A stretch of DNA of 11,063 nucleotides from Bog-756 sp036553725 (lineage in GTDB: Bacteria; Actinomycetota; Acidimicrobiia; Acidimicrobiales; RAAP-2), in NCBI GenBank assembly GCA_036553725.1, contig DATBOO010000106.1, positions 1 to 11,063 on the forward strand, written 5' to 3'. The translations under genes and the position numbers were made by a program. Each line of letters begins with the position of its first letter. Position 1 is the stretch's first letter. Positions 1 through 7,297 of the stretch are shown here, piece by piece. The notes under the pieces are model-generated. The model was given only the letters and a program-made list of their open reading frames with translations. It was not told the DNA's origin and searched no databases.

Positions 1-2025
1 AACGCCAATTTCCCGAATCAGGCCGGTAGTCCGGCCCAGGTAGTGGTGACCACCGATGCTCCATTCTCAGATGCCGCCAATCAGGCTCGGACGGCCAGGT
101 TGGTGGATGCCCTCCGCCCCTTGTCACATGTCTCCGCTGTGGTCAGCCCGTTGTCGCCCGCGGGTGCAGGCCAGGTTTCACACAACGGGCATATCGCATA
201 TGCGCGTGTTCAGTTCGACGAGCAGGCTGGAGACTTGCCTGCGGCTGCCATCAAAAAGGTGGTCAGCACCGCCGAGTCGTTCAAGGCCCCGGGTTACCAG
301 GTGGCGATCGGGGGCGAGGCCGTCGGCCTGGTGGCCGGGGCCAATCCAGGCTCGAGTGAAGGGATCGGCATTCTCGCCGCCATCATCGTCATGCTGTTGG
401 CCTTCGGTTCGGTCGTGGCCATGGGTCTTCCCATTATCACCGCGCTGTTCGGCATCGCCATAGGTTTTGCCGTCCTCGATCTGCTGTCCCACATCGTGAC
501 CACGCCTGTGTTCGCGCCGGAGATCATGGCGATGATCGGACTCGGCGTTGGCATCGACTACGCCCTGTTCGTCGTCACCCGATACCGCCAGGGATTGGCC
601 GAAGAGAGAATTCCTCGAGAAGCCATCGCCCTGTCCTTGGCTACCTCGGGAAGAGCGGTGTTGTTCGCCGGTACGACGGTCATTATCTCGCTGCTCGGCC
701 TCTTCCTTTTGCAACTTCCCTTCATGCGGGGGCTGGCCATCGGTGCCATCGCCGCGGTGGTTCTGGTGATGACCGCGGCCATCACCTTGCTTCCAGCCAT
801 GCTGGGGTTCTCCGGTCGGGCCATCGACAAACTCCACGTCCCGGGTCTCCTGCAGAGTGGAGCCGAGCCGTCCGCTCGAGGCTTCTGGTACCGGTGGAGC
901 CGGACCGTGCAGAGGCACCCGGTGCTCGCCGGCGCCGCCGCACTCCTGGTGCTGGTCTGTCTCGCCCTGCCCTTGTTCTCCATGAGACTGGCGTTCACCG
1001 ACGCTGGAAACGATCCCCCCAACATCACGACCCGACAGGCTTTCGATGCCCTGGCCACGGGGTTCGGTGCCGGATTCAACGGCCCCTTGGTCATTGCGGC
1101 TCAGATTCCTCCAGGCCAGCAGGCGGCGGTTGACAAACTCGACACTGCGCTGCAGGGCACCACCGGTATCGCCTTCGTGAGCCCGGCCCAGTTCAGCCAA
1201 TCGGGCACCGCAGCGGTTATTGTTGCCTACCCGACCACGTCTCCCCAGTCTGCCCAGACCCAGGCGCTGGTCCAGACCCTGCGCAATCGAGTGATTCCCG
1301 CCGCCACGTCGGGCACCGGGTTGCATGCCCTTGTCGGAGGAGAGACTGCCGGCTCGGTTGATGCGTCGTCGTACCTGTCGTCGCGCCTCCCCTGGGTAAT
1401 CGGTGCCGTTCTTCTGCTTTCGTTCCTGCTGCTCATGGCGGTATTCCGGTCATTGGCCATCCCGATCAAGGCGGTGATCGTCAATCTGCTGTCGGTGGGT
1501 GCCGCCTATGGCGTCATTGTGGCCGTCTTCCAGTGGGGATGGTTGGGTGGATTCATCGGGATCGGGGCGACCGGTCCGATCGATCCCTGGATCCCTCTCA
1601 TGATGTTCACAATTCTGTTCGGGCTCTCCATGGACTACGAGGTGTTCCTGTTGTCGCGGATGCGAGAGGAGTGGCGGATCACTCATGACAATTCGTCGGC
1701 GGTGGCCGATGGATTGGCCAAAACGGCAAGGGTGATAACCGCGGCAGCCGCCATCATGATCTGTATATTCGGGTCCTTCGTCATCGGCGATCCCCTGCAC
1801 GTGCTCAAGATCTTCGGCCTAGGTCTGGCCGCAGCCATCCTGATCGATGCCACCCTGGTGCGCATGGTGTTGGTTCCGTCGATCATGGAACTCGTCGGAG
1901 ATGCCAACTGGTGGATGCCCTCTTGGCTGGACCGGGTAGTGCCCAATCTGGGAATCGAAGTGGATATCGACCGGTCCATCCAACCAGGAGGCGACAGGAC
2001 CGTCCGTGATGTCGGGAAGATCTGA
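1..2025 (+). CDS. MMPL/RND-family membrane exporter, N-terminus outside window
   Basis: The reading frame is open from base 1, so this is the C-terminal part (674 residues) of a gene that starts to the left; the first ATG inside the window is not the start. What remains covers the end of the first extracytoplasmic domain, helices TM2-TM6, TM7, the second extracytoplasmic domain and TM8-TM12. Each helix bundle has the family's proton-relay Asp-Tyr pair: GVGIDYALF (Asp codon at 556) and GLSMDYEVF (Asp codon at 1633). Both are intact, so the pump should be active. Family members use the proton gradient to export lipids, siderophores or drugs across the cytoplasmic membrane; the substrate here cannot be told. 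The tail (NWWMPSWLDRVVPNLGIEVD) is typical of actinobacterial members. Its codons are visibly less GC-rich than those of the genes to the right. Confidence 0.93.
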   Translation, partial: NANFPNQAGSPAQVVVTTDAPFSDAANQARTARLVDALRPLSHVSAVVSPLSPAGAGQVSHNGHIAYARVQFDEQAGDLPAAAIKKVVSTAESFKAPGYQVAIGGEAVGLVAGANPGSSEGIGILAAIIVMLLAFGSVVAMGLPIITALFGIAIGFAVLDLLSHIVTTPVFAPEIMAMIGLGVGIDYALFVVTRYRQGLAEERIPREAIALSLATSGRAVLFAGTTVIISLLGLFLLQLPFMRGLAIGAIAAVVLVMTAAITLLPAMLGFSGRAIDKLHVPGLLQSGAEPSARGFWYRWSRTVQRHPVLAGAAALLVLVCLALPLFSMRLAFTDAGNDPPNITTRQAFDALATGFGAGFNGPLVIAAQIPPGQQAAVDKLDTALQGTTGIAFVSPAQFSQSGTAAVIVAYPTTSPQSAQTQALVQTLRNRVIPAATSGTGLHALVGGETAGSVDASSYLSSRLPWVIGAVLLLSFLLLMAVFRSLAIPIKAVIVNLLSVGAAYGVIVAVFQWGWLGGFIGIGATGPIDPWIPLMMFTILFGLSMDYEVFLLSRMREEWRITHDNSSAVADGLAKTARVITAAAAIMICIFGSFVIGDPLHVLKIFGLGLAAAILIDATLVRMVLVPSIMELVGDANWWMPSWLDRVVPNLGIEVDIDRSIQPGGDRTVRDVGKI

Positions 2026-2107
2026 CCGGCACCTTTCCAACCGCCGGACCTCTGCCCTGGTGATCGAACCCCGCAATCCCAGTGGTCTCCTCACTGATTC
2101 ACGTCGC

Positions 2108-2488
2108 TCAGCCCGCGACGAAGCTGGTCAGCGAGAGGGTGTTGCCGTCAGGATCGGTGAACCACGCCACCCGGTCACCCCCGGGCGTCGTCCAGATCCC
2201 CCGCTCGTCCTGGTCCATGCCGTCGTAGCGGGTGAAGGCGACGCCGAGCGCCGCCAGCCCGTCGACCGCTTTCCCGATGTCGTCCACCTGCCAGCCGGCG
2301 ACGGTGAACGGCTGGACGCGCAGGTCGTTCACGGGGGTCAGCCGGAGCATGGTGCCCTTCGCCTCCATGACCACCGCGAACGGGGACTCCTCGACGACGG
2401 TGAGTCCCAGTGTGGTCTCGTAGAACTGTCGGGCGGCGGCCGGGTCGGTGACCGGAATGAACGCCATCATCGGAGCGTCGCCCAGCAT
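2108..2488 (-). CDS. VOC-fold (glyoxalase/bleomycin-resistance-like) protein
   Basis: This is a 126-residue single-domain protein, the normal length for small VOC-superfamily members. It shows the two beta-alpha-beta-beta-beta halves: FIPVTDPAAARQFYETTLGL near the N-terminus and GWQVDDIGKAVDGL in the middle, ending in the hallmark FTDPDGNTLSL. The acidic metal ligand usually found in the last strand (DPDGN.LEL) is serine here, and the first strand has no His/Glu ligand. It may therefore be a binding protein rather than a metal-dependent lyase or dioxygenase (inference). The start is six bases after the stop of the upstream SRPBCC gene, so it is probably translated from the same mRNA. A start at the Met-Met pair seven residues in is possible. 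The substrate is unknown. Confidence 0.82.
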   Translation of the reverse strand: MLGDAPMMAFIPVTDPAAARQFYETTLGLTVVEESPFAVVMEAKGTMLRLTPVNDLRVQPFTVAGWQVDDIGKAVDGLAALGVAFTRYDGMDQDERGIWTTPGGDRVAWFTDPDGNTLSLTSFVAG

Positions 2489-2494
2489 GGGTCG

Positions 2495-2977
2495 TCAGGA
2501 TCCCTGGCGGGGGAGCCGGTCGGCGTAACCTGCCACGCCGGCAGCAAAGCGGGCGATCACCTTCCCGAGGACGGCCACCATTACATGGCCGGTGCCGGGG
2601 ATCAACGTGTCGAAGGTCCCCGACCATCGGATCGCTGTGCCCGATCCGTCCGCCGTGCAACGGACATCGGCCCGGTAGCGGCGGACCGGGAACCCCTTCA
2701 GCATCGTGTAGCCGAGGTGATGGGGCGGGTCCCACACCACCACCTTCTCCTGCGAACCGACGCCGAACCTGGTGAACCGGCGCACGGCCCCGACGCCATC
2801 AGGGGGTGGGTCACCTGTCTCGACCAGGTCGCTGCGGTCGAGGAACGACCACTCCTTCCATCGGCGGGCCTCACCGATCAGCGGCCACACCACATCGACC
2901 GGTGCCGAGGAGCGCGCCGTGGCCGCGATCGACCACCTTCCATCGTCGCCCGGAGTCGATGGAGCCGATCCACTCAT
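2495..2977 (-). CDS. SRPBCC-family (polyketide cyclase/START-like) protein B
   Basis: This 160-residue protein has the pattern of the polyketide_cyc2/SRPBCC fold. There is an N-terminal beta strand (WSIAATARSSAPVDVVWPLI), a WKEW segment after the first helices, and a central strand VRRFTRFGVGSQEKVVVWDPP. Further strands follow (AIRWSGTFD), and then the long C-terminal helix that lids the ligand cavity. Members bind hydrophobic ligands such as lipids, polyketides or sterols, or act as cyclases and hydrolases; no catalytic residues can be assigned here. Its ATG overlaps the upstream SRPBCC stop codon as ATGA (2974-2977), which implies translational coupling, and the VOC gene follows after six bases. 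It differs clearly from its neighbour A, so this is not a recent tandem duplication. Confidence 0.83.
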   Translation of the reverse strand: MSGSAPSTPGDDGRWSIAATARSSAPVDVVWPLIGEARRWKEWSFLDRSDLVETGDPPPDGVGAVRRFTRFGVGSQEKVVVWDPPHHLGYTMLKGFPVRRYRADVRCTADGSGTAIRWSGTFDTLIPGTGHVMVAVLGKVIARFAAGVAGYADRLPRQGS

Positions 2978-3357
2978 TCTTCGACGTGGGTCTTCAGTGC
3001 CTCGAGCGACTGTTGGTAGATGGTCGCCATCAGATCGGCCATCTCGTCGGGTGTCGCCTCGACCTCCCAGGTCACATGGCTGGTGTCACCGGTCGGGATG
3101 ACGGTGATCACTGCACGGTGGCTCTCGACCGGGGCGCCGTCGGCGATCGAGTAGGTCAACGCCCGGCCGGCGTCGTCCCGCGACACCAACCGTTCGGTGA
3201 TGGTCATCCCCATGGTGTCGAGGATCCGGTTGTCGCCCTCCACCCGACACGAGTCGATGCCCGGCATCCACCCGCCGATCCCGCCGAAGTCGCTGACCAC
3301 GACCCATACGTCGTCCGCCGAGCGCTTGATGTCGATCTCGGCCCGTCCTGTCGCCAT
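2974..3357 (-). CDS. SRPBCC-family (polyketide cyclase/START-like) protein A
   Basis: I take the start at the ATG at 3357 (127 residues, MATGRAEIDIKRSADDVW). A good ribosome site, GGGGAG, lies four bases upstream, and the product begins where the SRPBCC domain begins. The frame can be extended to 3462, but the extra 35 residues (Arg/Pro-rich) look non-coding. The protein has the family's opening strand and helix (ADDVWVVVSDFGGIGGWMPGI), repeated beta strands (MGMTITERLV, HRAVITVIP, SHVTWEVEA) and a C-terminal amphipathic helix (ADLMATIYQQSLEALKTHVEE). It is the first gene of a three-gene set with SRPBCC B and the VOC protein. A role in binding a small hydrophobic molecule is family-based inference. 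Confidence 0.84.
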   Translation of the reverse strand: MATGRAEIDIKRSADDVWVVVSDFGGIGGWMPGIDSCRVEGDNRILDTMGMTITERLVSRDDAGRALTYSIADGAPVESHRAVITVIPTGDTSHVTWEVEATPDEMADLMATIYQQSLEALKTHVEE

Positions 3358-3361
3358 GGTT

Positions 3362-3367
3362 CTCCCC
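3362..3367 (-). promoter_or_regulatory. Ribosome binding site of SRPBCC gene A
   Basis: GGGGAG on the minus strand, four bases before the ATG at 3357. It decides between this start and the longer open frame beginning at 3462. Confidence 0.6.
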
Positions 3368-3372
3368 GTGTT

Positions 3373-3405
3373 CTGCTCGTGGCCCGACAGCCGCTCGGGC
3401 CGCAG
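3373..3405. promoter_or_regulatory. Bulged inverted repeat upstream of the SRPBCC operon
   Basis: The arms GGCCCGA (3381-3387) and TCGGGCC (3395-3401) are perfect seven-base complements around a seven-base loop. A second pair, CTGC (3373-3376) and GCAG (3402-3405), extends the stem past a four-base bulge. It lies 15-48 bases upstream of the ATG at 3357, within the 193-base region between the divergent SRPBCC and ligase genes. It could be an operator or a structure in the 5' leader; no clear -10/-35 pair is visible near it. Confidence 0.35.
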
Positions 3406-3550
3406 GCGTTTGGTCGCCCTGATGGTAGGCGTGGAAGCGGGGAGCCTGCGAAACCCCGGCAACGGACCGGGGGACCTGGCCCATCCGTCGCCGCCCCCGG
3501 CCCAGGCGGGTGGTGGCGCCCTCCGGTGAGGCCCCGTAGCGTCCTAGACG

Positions 3551-5281
3551 ATGGTCCCGACCCCGAACGACCCCGACGGCACCGCCGGTGGAGTGCCGGT
3601 CGTCGATGCCTCCACCCCGAGCGTGGCCGACCTGCTCCTGGCCCGGGCCGACGACGACCACCCTGGCCTTCGCTTCGAGGAGGATCAGTGGAGCTGGCGG
3701 CAGGTCGTCTCGGCCGGCGCCAGCCGGGCGGCGTGGATCCGGTCGGTGGCAGGCCCCGGTCCCCTCCATATCGGCGTGCTGCTCGGCAATGTGCCCGAGT
3801 ACGTCTTCTGGCTGGGGGCGGCCGGTCTCACCGGTGCCGTGGTCGTCGGGATCAATTCCACCCGCCGGGGTGACGCGCTGGCCGGTGACATCCGCCGCAC
3901 CGATTGCCAGGTGATCGTGACCGACGCCGAAGGCGCGCGCCTCCTCGAGGGCCTGGAGCTCGGCCTCACCCCGGATCGGGTGGTGTGCGTCGACAGCCGC
4001 GAGTATGCACAACTGTTGGACGCCCACCAGGGCACCGACCCGCAGTCGGTGGCGTCGGCGTCCGCCGCCGCCACCACCATCGGCAGCCTGTTTCTGCTGC
4101 TGTTCACCTCGGGGACGACCGGAGCGCCCAAGGCCGTCCGATGCACCCAGGGCCGATTGGCGTCCATCGCCGTGCGCTCCGCCGGAGCCTACGGATACGA
4201 GCGCGACGACGTGGCCTACTGCACCATGCCGCTCTTCCACGGCAACGCACTGATGGTGCTGTGGGGGCCCACCCTGGTGGTGGGCGCCACCGTGGCCCTG
4301 GCCCGACGGTTCAGCGCCTCGGGCTTCGTCGCCGATGTGCGCCACCACCGGGCCACCACGTTCACCTATGTGGGCAAGGCCCTGGCCTACGTGTTGGCCA
4401 CGCCCGAGGCCGCCGACGATGCCGACACCACCCTGCGCCGAGGGTTCGGCACCGAGGCGTCGATCGCCGACCACGCCGCCTTCGAGAAGCGCTTCGGGTG
4501 CGTGCTCACCGAGGGGTACGGCTCCAGCGAAGGCGGGCTGGCCATCAGTCGCACGGAGGACACGCCGGCCGGATCGCTCGGACGGCCGACCGACGGGGTC
4601 GCCGTCGTCGACCCCGGGACACTCGAGGAGTGCCCGGTGGCGGTGTTCGACGCCGGTGGCGCGCTGGCCAACGGCGAGCTGGCCGTGGGCGAGATCGTCA
4701 ACCGCGCCGGCATCGGCTCGTTCGAGGGGTACTACGGCGACCCGGAGGCCACCGCCGCCCGGACCCACAACGGGTGGTACTGGACGGGCGACCTGGCCTA
4801 TCGCGATCAGGGCGGCTTCCTCTACTTCGCCGGCCGCAGCGGGGACTGGATGCGGGTGGACTCGGAGAACCTGGCCGCCGGGCCCATCGAGCGGGTCCTC
4901 GTCCGCTTCGGTGCCGTGGCCGCGGTGGCCGTCTACCCGGTGGCGGATCCCCGGTCGGGGGACCAGGTGATGGCCATGCTCGAGATGCTCCCGGGCCGGG
5001 CCTTCGATCCGGAGGGTTTCGGCACCTTTCTGGCCGGCCAGCCCGACTTCGGGACGAAATGGGCCCCGTCGTTCGTGCGGATCGCCGCCGGCGGGCTGCC
5101 CCAGACGGCCAGCGGCAAGGTGACCAAGGGCCCGTTGCGAGCCCAGGGGTGGTGGCAGGGGGGCGATCCGGTGTTCTGGCGCGGCGGCGCCCTCGACTAT
5201 GCCCCGATGGACGAGGGCGACCGCCACCGACTCATGGCGGAGTTCCGGCGGCACGGTCGCGCGGGCCTGGTCGGTGGATGA
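3551..5281 (+). CDS. Fatty-acyl-CoA synthetase-type AMP-forming ligase (FadD-like)
   Basis: This 576-residue member of the acyl-adenylate-forming superfamily activates a carboxylic acid with ATP to an acyl-AMP and then usually forms the CoA thioester. All core motifs are present in order: the phosphate-binding loop FTSGTTGAPKAV (about 185-196), YGSSEGG (323-329), YWTGDL (410-415), the hinge region FAGRSGDWMRVDSEN (426-440) and PQTASGKVTK (517-526), whose GK lysine (Lys523) is the expected catalytic lysine. The hinge wording and the FLLLFTSGTTG segment resemble FATP/FadD17-type ligases for fatty or bulky acids more than acetyl-CoA synthetases. No Shine-Dalgarno is seen before the ATG; a GTG at 3593 is an alternative start. 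The stop TGA overlaps the ATG of the decayed YihY gene. The true substrate is unknown. Confidence 0.9.
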   Translation: MVPTPNDPDGTAGGVPVVDASTPSVADLLLARADDDHPGLRFEEDQWSWRQVVSAGASRAAWIRSVAGPGPLHIGVLLGNVPEYVFWLGAAGLTGAVVVGINSTRRGDALAGDIRRTDCQVIVTDAEGARLLEGLELGLTPDRVVCVDSREYAQLLDAHQGTDPQSVASASAAATTIGSLFLLLFTSGTTGAPKAVRCTQGRLASIAVRSAGAYGYERDDVAYCTMPLFHGNALMVLWGPTLVVGATVALARRFSASGFVADVRHHRATTFTYVGKALAYVLATPEAADDADTTLRRGFGTEASIADHAAFEKRFGCVLTEGYGSSEGGLAISRTEDTPAGSLGRPTDGVAVVDPGTLEECPVAVFDAGGALANGELAVGEIVNRAGIGSFEGYYGDPEATAARTHNGWYWTGDLAYRDQGGFLYFAGRSGDWMRVDSENLAAGPIERVLVRFGAVAAVAVYPVADPRSGDQVMAMLEMLPGRAFDPEGFGTFLAGQPDFGTKWAPSFVRIAAGGLPQTASGKVTKGPLRAQGWWQGGDPVFWRGGALDYAPMDEGDRHRLMAEFRRHGRAGLVGG

Positions 5282-5506
5282 TGGCCGTCCGTGGGGTGAC
5301 GGCGCCGGTGGTCCGGGCCTGGGAGAGGGCGTTCGCGTAGGTCGAGCGCTTGATCGACGCCGCCGATCGGTTGCAACCGCGCCGCCCGGCCACCGCCGTG
5401 CCGAGCGCGGTCCTGCGCAAGTACTCGGACGACCAGGCGGGACGGCTGGCGGGACAGATCTCCCATTCGGCCTTCTTGGCGGTGTTCCCGATGTTGCTGG
5501 TGGTCG
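5278..5506 (+). pseudogene. Decayed YihY/BrkB-family membrane protein gene
   Basis: The frame starting ATG-ATG at 5278 overlaps the ligase stop by four bases, reads about 20 codons and meets TAG at 5338-5340. It then continues in the same frame with clear YihY/virulence factor BrkB (former 'RNase BN') N-terminal sequence. Recognisable pieces are VERLIDAADRLQ, then VLRKYSDDQAGRLAGQIS, then HSAFLAVFPMLLVV, which match the family's conserved DDqaGrlAa..a.saF...FP.LLvl segment leading into TM1. Resemblance stops at about 5506, where the frame turns into Arg/Ser/Gly-rich sequence without membrane helices; intact members have about 270-400 residues and six helices. Both a nonsense codon and a 3' truncation are therefore seen. 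A restart at TTG 5350 could only give a stub. Identification rests on remembered family consensus. Confidence 0.72.
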
Positions 5507-5561
5507 ATCCGACGCGGTCACGATCCGGAAGCCGGGGACCCTGGGGCCGGGCCGGGAGCGC

Positions 5562-7205
5562 TCAGGCTTCGATCGCCGCCACCCGCGGCCCGTCCGCGCC
5601 GACGGGGGCCTCGGCCACCGCCGGGGCGGCGGTTGCCACCTGGCTCGGGATGATGAAGGCAAGCGCCCCCCCGAGCAGGGCAACCCCGGAAGCGATCAGG
5701 AAACCCCGGGAGTAGCCGGCGGTCATGGCCACGTGCTTGATCTCCTCGGTGACCACGGTCCGACCGGCCAACTGCGAGGCGATGTGGGAGGCGGCCACCG
5801 TCGACAGGACGGCCAGCCCCAGGGACGCACCGATCTGCCGACTGCTGTTGACCAGTCCGGAGGCCAGGCCGGCTTCCTCCCGCGCCACCCCGCCGGTGGC
5901 CGACAGGGCGATGGGGGTGAAGGCCAGCCCCATTCCGAAGGTGGCGAGGATGCCCCCGCCGCAGGCGCCCGTCCAGTAGCTGTCGCCCGCCCGGATGAAG
6001 GACAGCCAGTACAGGCCCAGGGCCGCGCAGGCTGCCCCGGCCACCAGCACGTTCCGGGGCCCGAGCCGGGGAGCCAGGCGGCCGGCGATGGTGGCCCCGA
6101 CGGCGATCGCCGCCGTCTGGGGGAGGAAGGTGAGCCCGGTGATCACCGGGGTGTAGCCGAGGACCTCTTGGAGGTAGAGCGACAGGAAGTACCACATGGC
6201 GAACATGGCCACCCCGAAACAGAACATCACCAGATTGGCCCCGGTCACCGCCCGTGAGCGGAACAGGCGGAGGGGAACCAGCGGGTGGTGGGCCAGCCTG
6301 GCCTCGATCAGCACGAAGACGGCCAGCAGTACCACGGCGATGGCCCCGGTCAGGAGGGTCGAGCGTGAGGTCCACGACACCTGGTCGGTGTGGACGATGG
6401 TGTACACCAGGGCCAACAGGCCGATGGTCACGGTGATCGACCCTGACACGTCGAGCCGGCGACGCGGGCCCTCGGCCTTGGACTCATGGAGGAAGAGGCG
6501 GGCGAACAGGAAGAGGACCACTCCGATCGGCACGTTGACGAAGAGGATCCACCGCCATGACAGGTACTGGGTAAGGAAGCCCCCGAACAGGGCGCCGGCC
6601 GCTCCGCCGCCGGCGGCGACCGCGCTCCACACTCCGAGGGCCTTGGCCCGGGAGTGCTGGTCGGTGAAGGTGACCGTCAGGATGGTGAGGGTGGCCGGCG
6701 AGAGCACGGCTGCGCCCACCCCCTGCAGCGAACGGGCGGCGATCAGCGTTTCCTGGTTGCCGGCAAACCCCCCGAGCAGGCTGGCCCCGGTGAAGAGGAT
6801 CAGCCCGAGCAAGAAGATGCGCCGCCGGCCGAACAGGTCGGCGAGGCGCCCACCGAGCAGCAGAAGGCCGCCGAAGGTCAGGGAGTAGGCGGTGACCACC
6901 CACTGGAGGTTGGCGGCGCTGAACCGCAGGTCGGTCTGGATCGAGGGTAGGGCCACGTTGACGATCGAGATGTCGAGCACCACCATGAACTGGGCCAGGC
7001 ACACGATGGTGAGCACGAGGCGGTCGGCCTTGTCGAGGCGGGCCTTGGTCTCAGCGGTGGTCGCTCCGTCGTCGGCGGTCAGCGTGCCGGTGTCGGCGGC
7101 CAGCGTGCCGGTGTCCGCGGCCAGCGTGCCGGTGTCCGCGGCCAGCGCTCCGGGTCCGTCGGAACGGCGGCCGGCCACCGTGGGTTCAGGGCGGCTCGGA
7201 TCCAT
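5562..7205 (-). CDS. DHA2-family (EmrB/QacA-type) MFS multidrug exporter
   Basis: This is a 547-residue major facilitator protein of the 14-helix drug:proton antiporter type. A poorly conserved 55-residue N-terminal tail precedes TM1. TM1 carries the DHA2 signature LDISIVNVALPSIQTDL; loop 2-3 carries motif A (GGRLADLFGRRRIF); QWVVTAYSLTFGGLLLLGGR and RSLQGVGAAVLSPATL also fit. The antiporter motif C, usually G...GP..GG, reads GGGAAGALFGG, so its proline is alanine. Members expel toxic amphiphiles or antibiotics from the cytosol using the proton gradient. The start is the ATG at 7205; no strong ribosome site is visible and no later good start exists before TM1. The tail is made of a seven-residue repeat. 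The gene lies 92 bases downstream of the Rrf2 gene on the same strand, behind a hairpin, so it is probably a separate unit. Confidence 0.92.
   Translation of the reverse strand: MDPSRPEPTVAGRRSDGPGALAADTGTLAADTGTLAADTGTLTADDGATTAETKARLDKADRLVLTIVCLAQFMVVLDISIVNVALPSIQTDLRFSAANLQWVVTAYSLTFGGLLLLGGRLADLFGRRRIFLLGLILFTGASLLGGFAGNQETLIAARSLQGVGAAVLSPATLTILTVTFTDQHSRAKALGVWSAVAAGGGAAGALFGGFLTQYLSWRWILFVNVPIGVVLFLFARLFLHESKAEGPRRRLDVSGSITVTIGLLALVYTIVHTDQVSWTSRSTLLTGAIAVVLLAVFVLIEARLAHHPLVPLRLFRSRAVTGANLVMFCFGVAMFAMWYFLSLYLQEVLGYTPVITGLTFLPQTAAIAVGATIAGRLAPRLGPRNVLVAGAACAALGLYWLSFIRAGDSYWTGACGGGILATFGMGLAFTPIALSATGGVAREEAGLASGLVNSSRQIGASLGLAVLSTVAASHIASQLAGRTVVTEEIKHVAMTAGYSRGFLIASGVALLGGALAFIIPSQVATAAPAVAEAPVGADGPRVAAIEA
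7071..7154 (-). repeat. Four-copy 21-bp in-frame tandem repeat in the MFS gene
   Basis: Units lie at 7071-7091, 7092-7112, 7113-7133 and 7134-7154 (plus-strand unit GTCSGCGGYCAGCGTGCCGG plus T). Neighbouring copies differ at one to three bases. They encode the heptad A-A-D-T-G-T-L in the cytosolic tail before TM1. As a multiple of three, copy number could change without breaking the frame. Confidence 0.85.
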
Positions 7206-7236
7206 TCACGGCAGCGTATGTGCCGGCACGCGGATC

Positions 7237-7270
7237 CCGATCAACGGGGGCAGTGGTCCCCCCGGATCGG
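7237..7270 (-). terminator. Long bulged hairpin after the Rrf2 gene, probable U-less terminator
   Basis: CCGATC (7237-7242) pairs with GATCGG (7265-7270), and CGGGGG (7245-7250) pairs with CCCCCG (7259-7264). This gives 12 paired bases with a two-base bulge and an eight-base loop. It begins 28 bases after the Rrf2 stop on the minus strand and ends 32 bases before the MFS start. No T-run follows, so it would be of the U-less kind proposed for high-GC actinobacteria, or an mRNA end-stabilising structure. Confidence 0.5.
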
Positions 7271-7297
7271 TCAGCGGGAGGGCCGTCCCCGGCCGGG

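Noticed and set aside
178..1326. A 382-codon minus-strand frame opposite the MMPL gene
   Set aside because: It is low-complexity Gly/Asp/His/Gln-rich sequence with no domain, antisense to a well-supported exporter.
2026..2107. Possible terminator between the convergent MMPL and VOC genes
   Set aside because: Only five-base stems (CCGGC/GCCGG with a 12-base loop; CAGTG/CACTG with a seven-base loop) and no T-run are present; not convincing.
3904..5340. A 478-codon plus-strand frame overlapping the ligase in another register
   Set aside because: It is Arg/Pro/Gly-rich shadow sequence. Only its last 20 codons are meaningful, as the N-terminal piece of the decayed YihY gene.
5505..5529. Direct repeat CGATCCG near the YihY break
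   Set aside because: Two seven-base copies are too short to be called a target-site duplication, and no mobile element lies between or beside them.
3086..5683. An 865-codon open frame on the minus strand opposite the ligase and SRPBCC gene A
   Set aside because: It is Arg/Pro/Gly/His-rich, has no recognisable domain and lies opposite a ligase with every family motif intact. Long antisense frames are expected in DNA this rich in GC.
7220..7229. Ten-base palindrome GTGCCGGCAC just before the MFS start
   Set aside because: A single short GC-rich palindrome is expected by chance in a window of this size, and it has no second copy.
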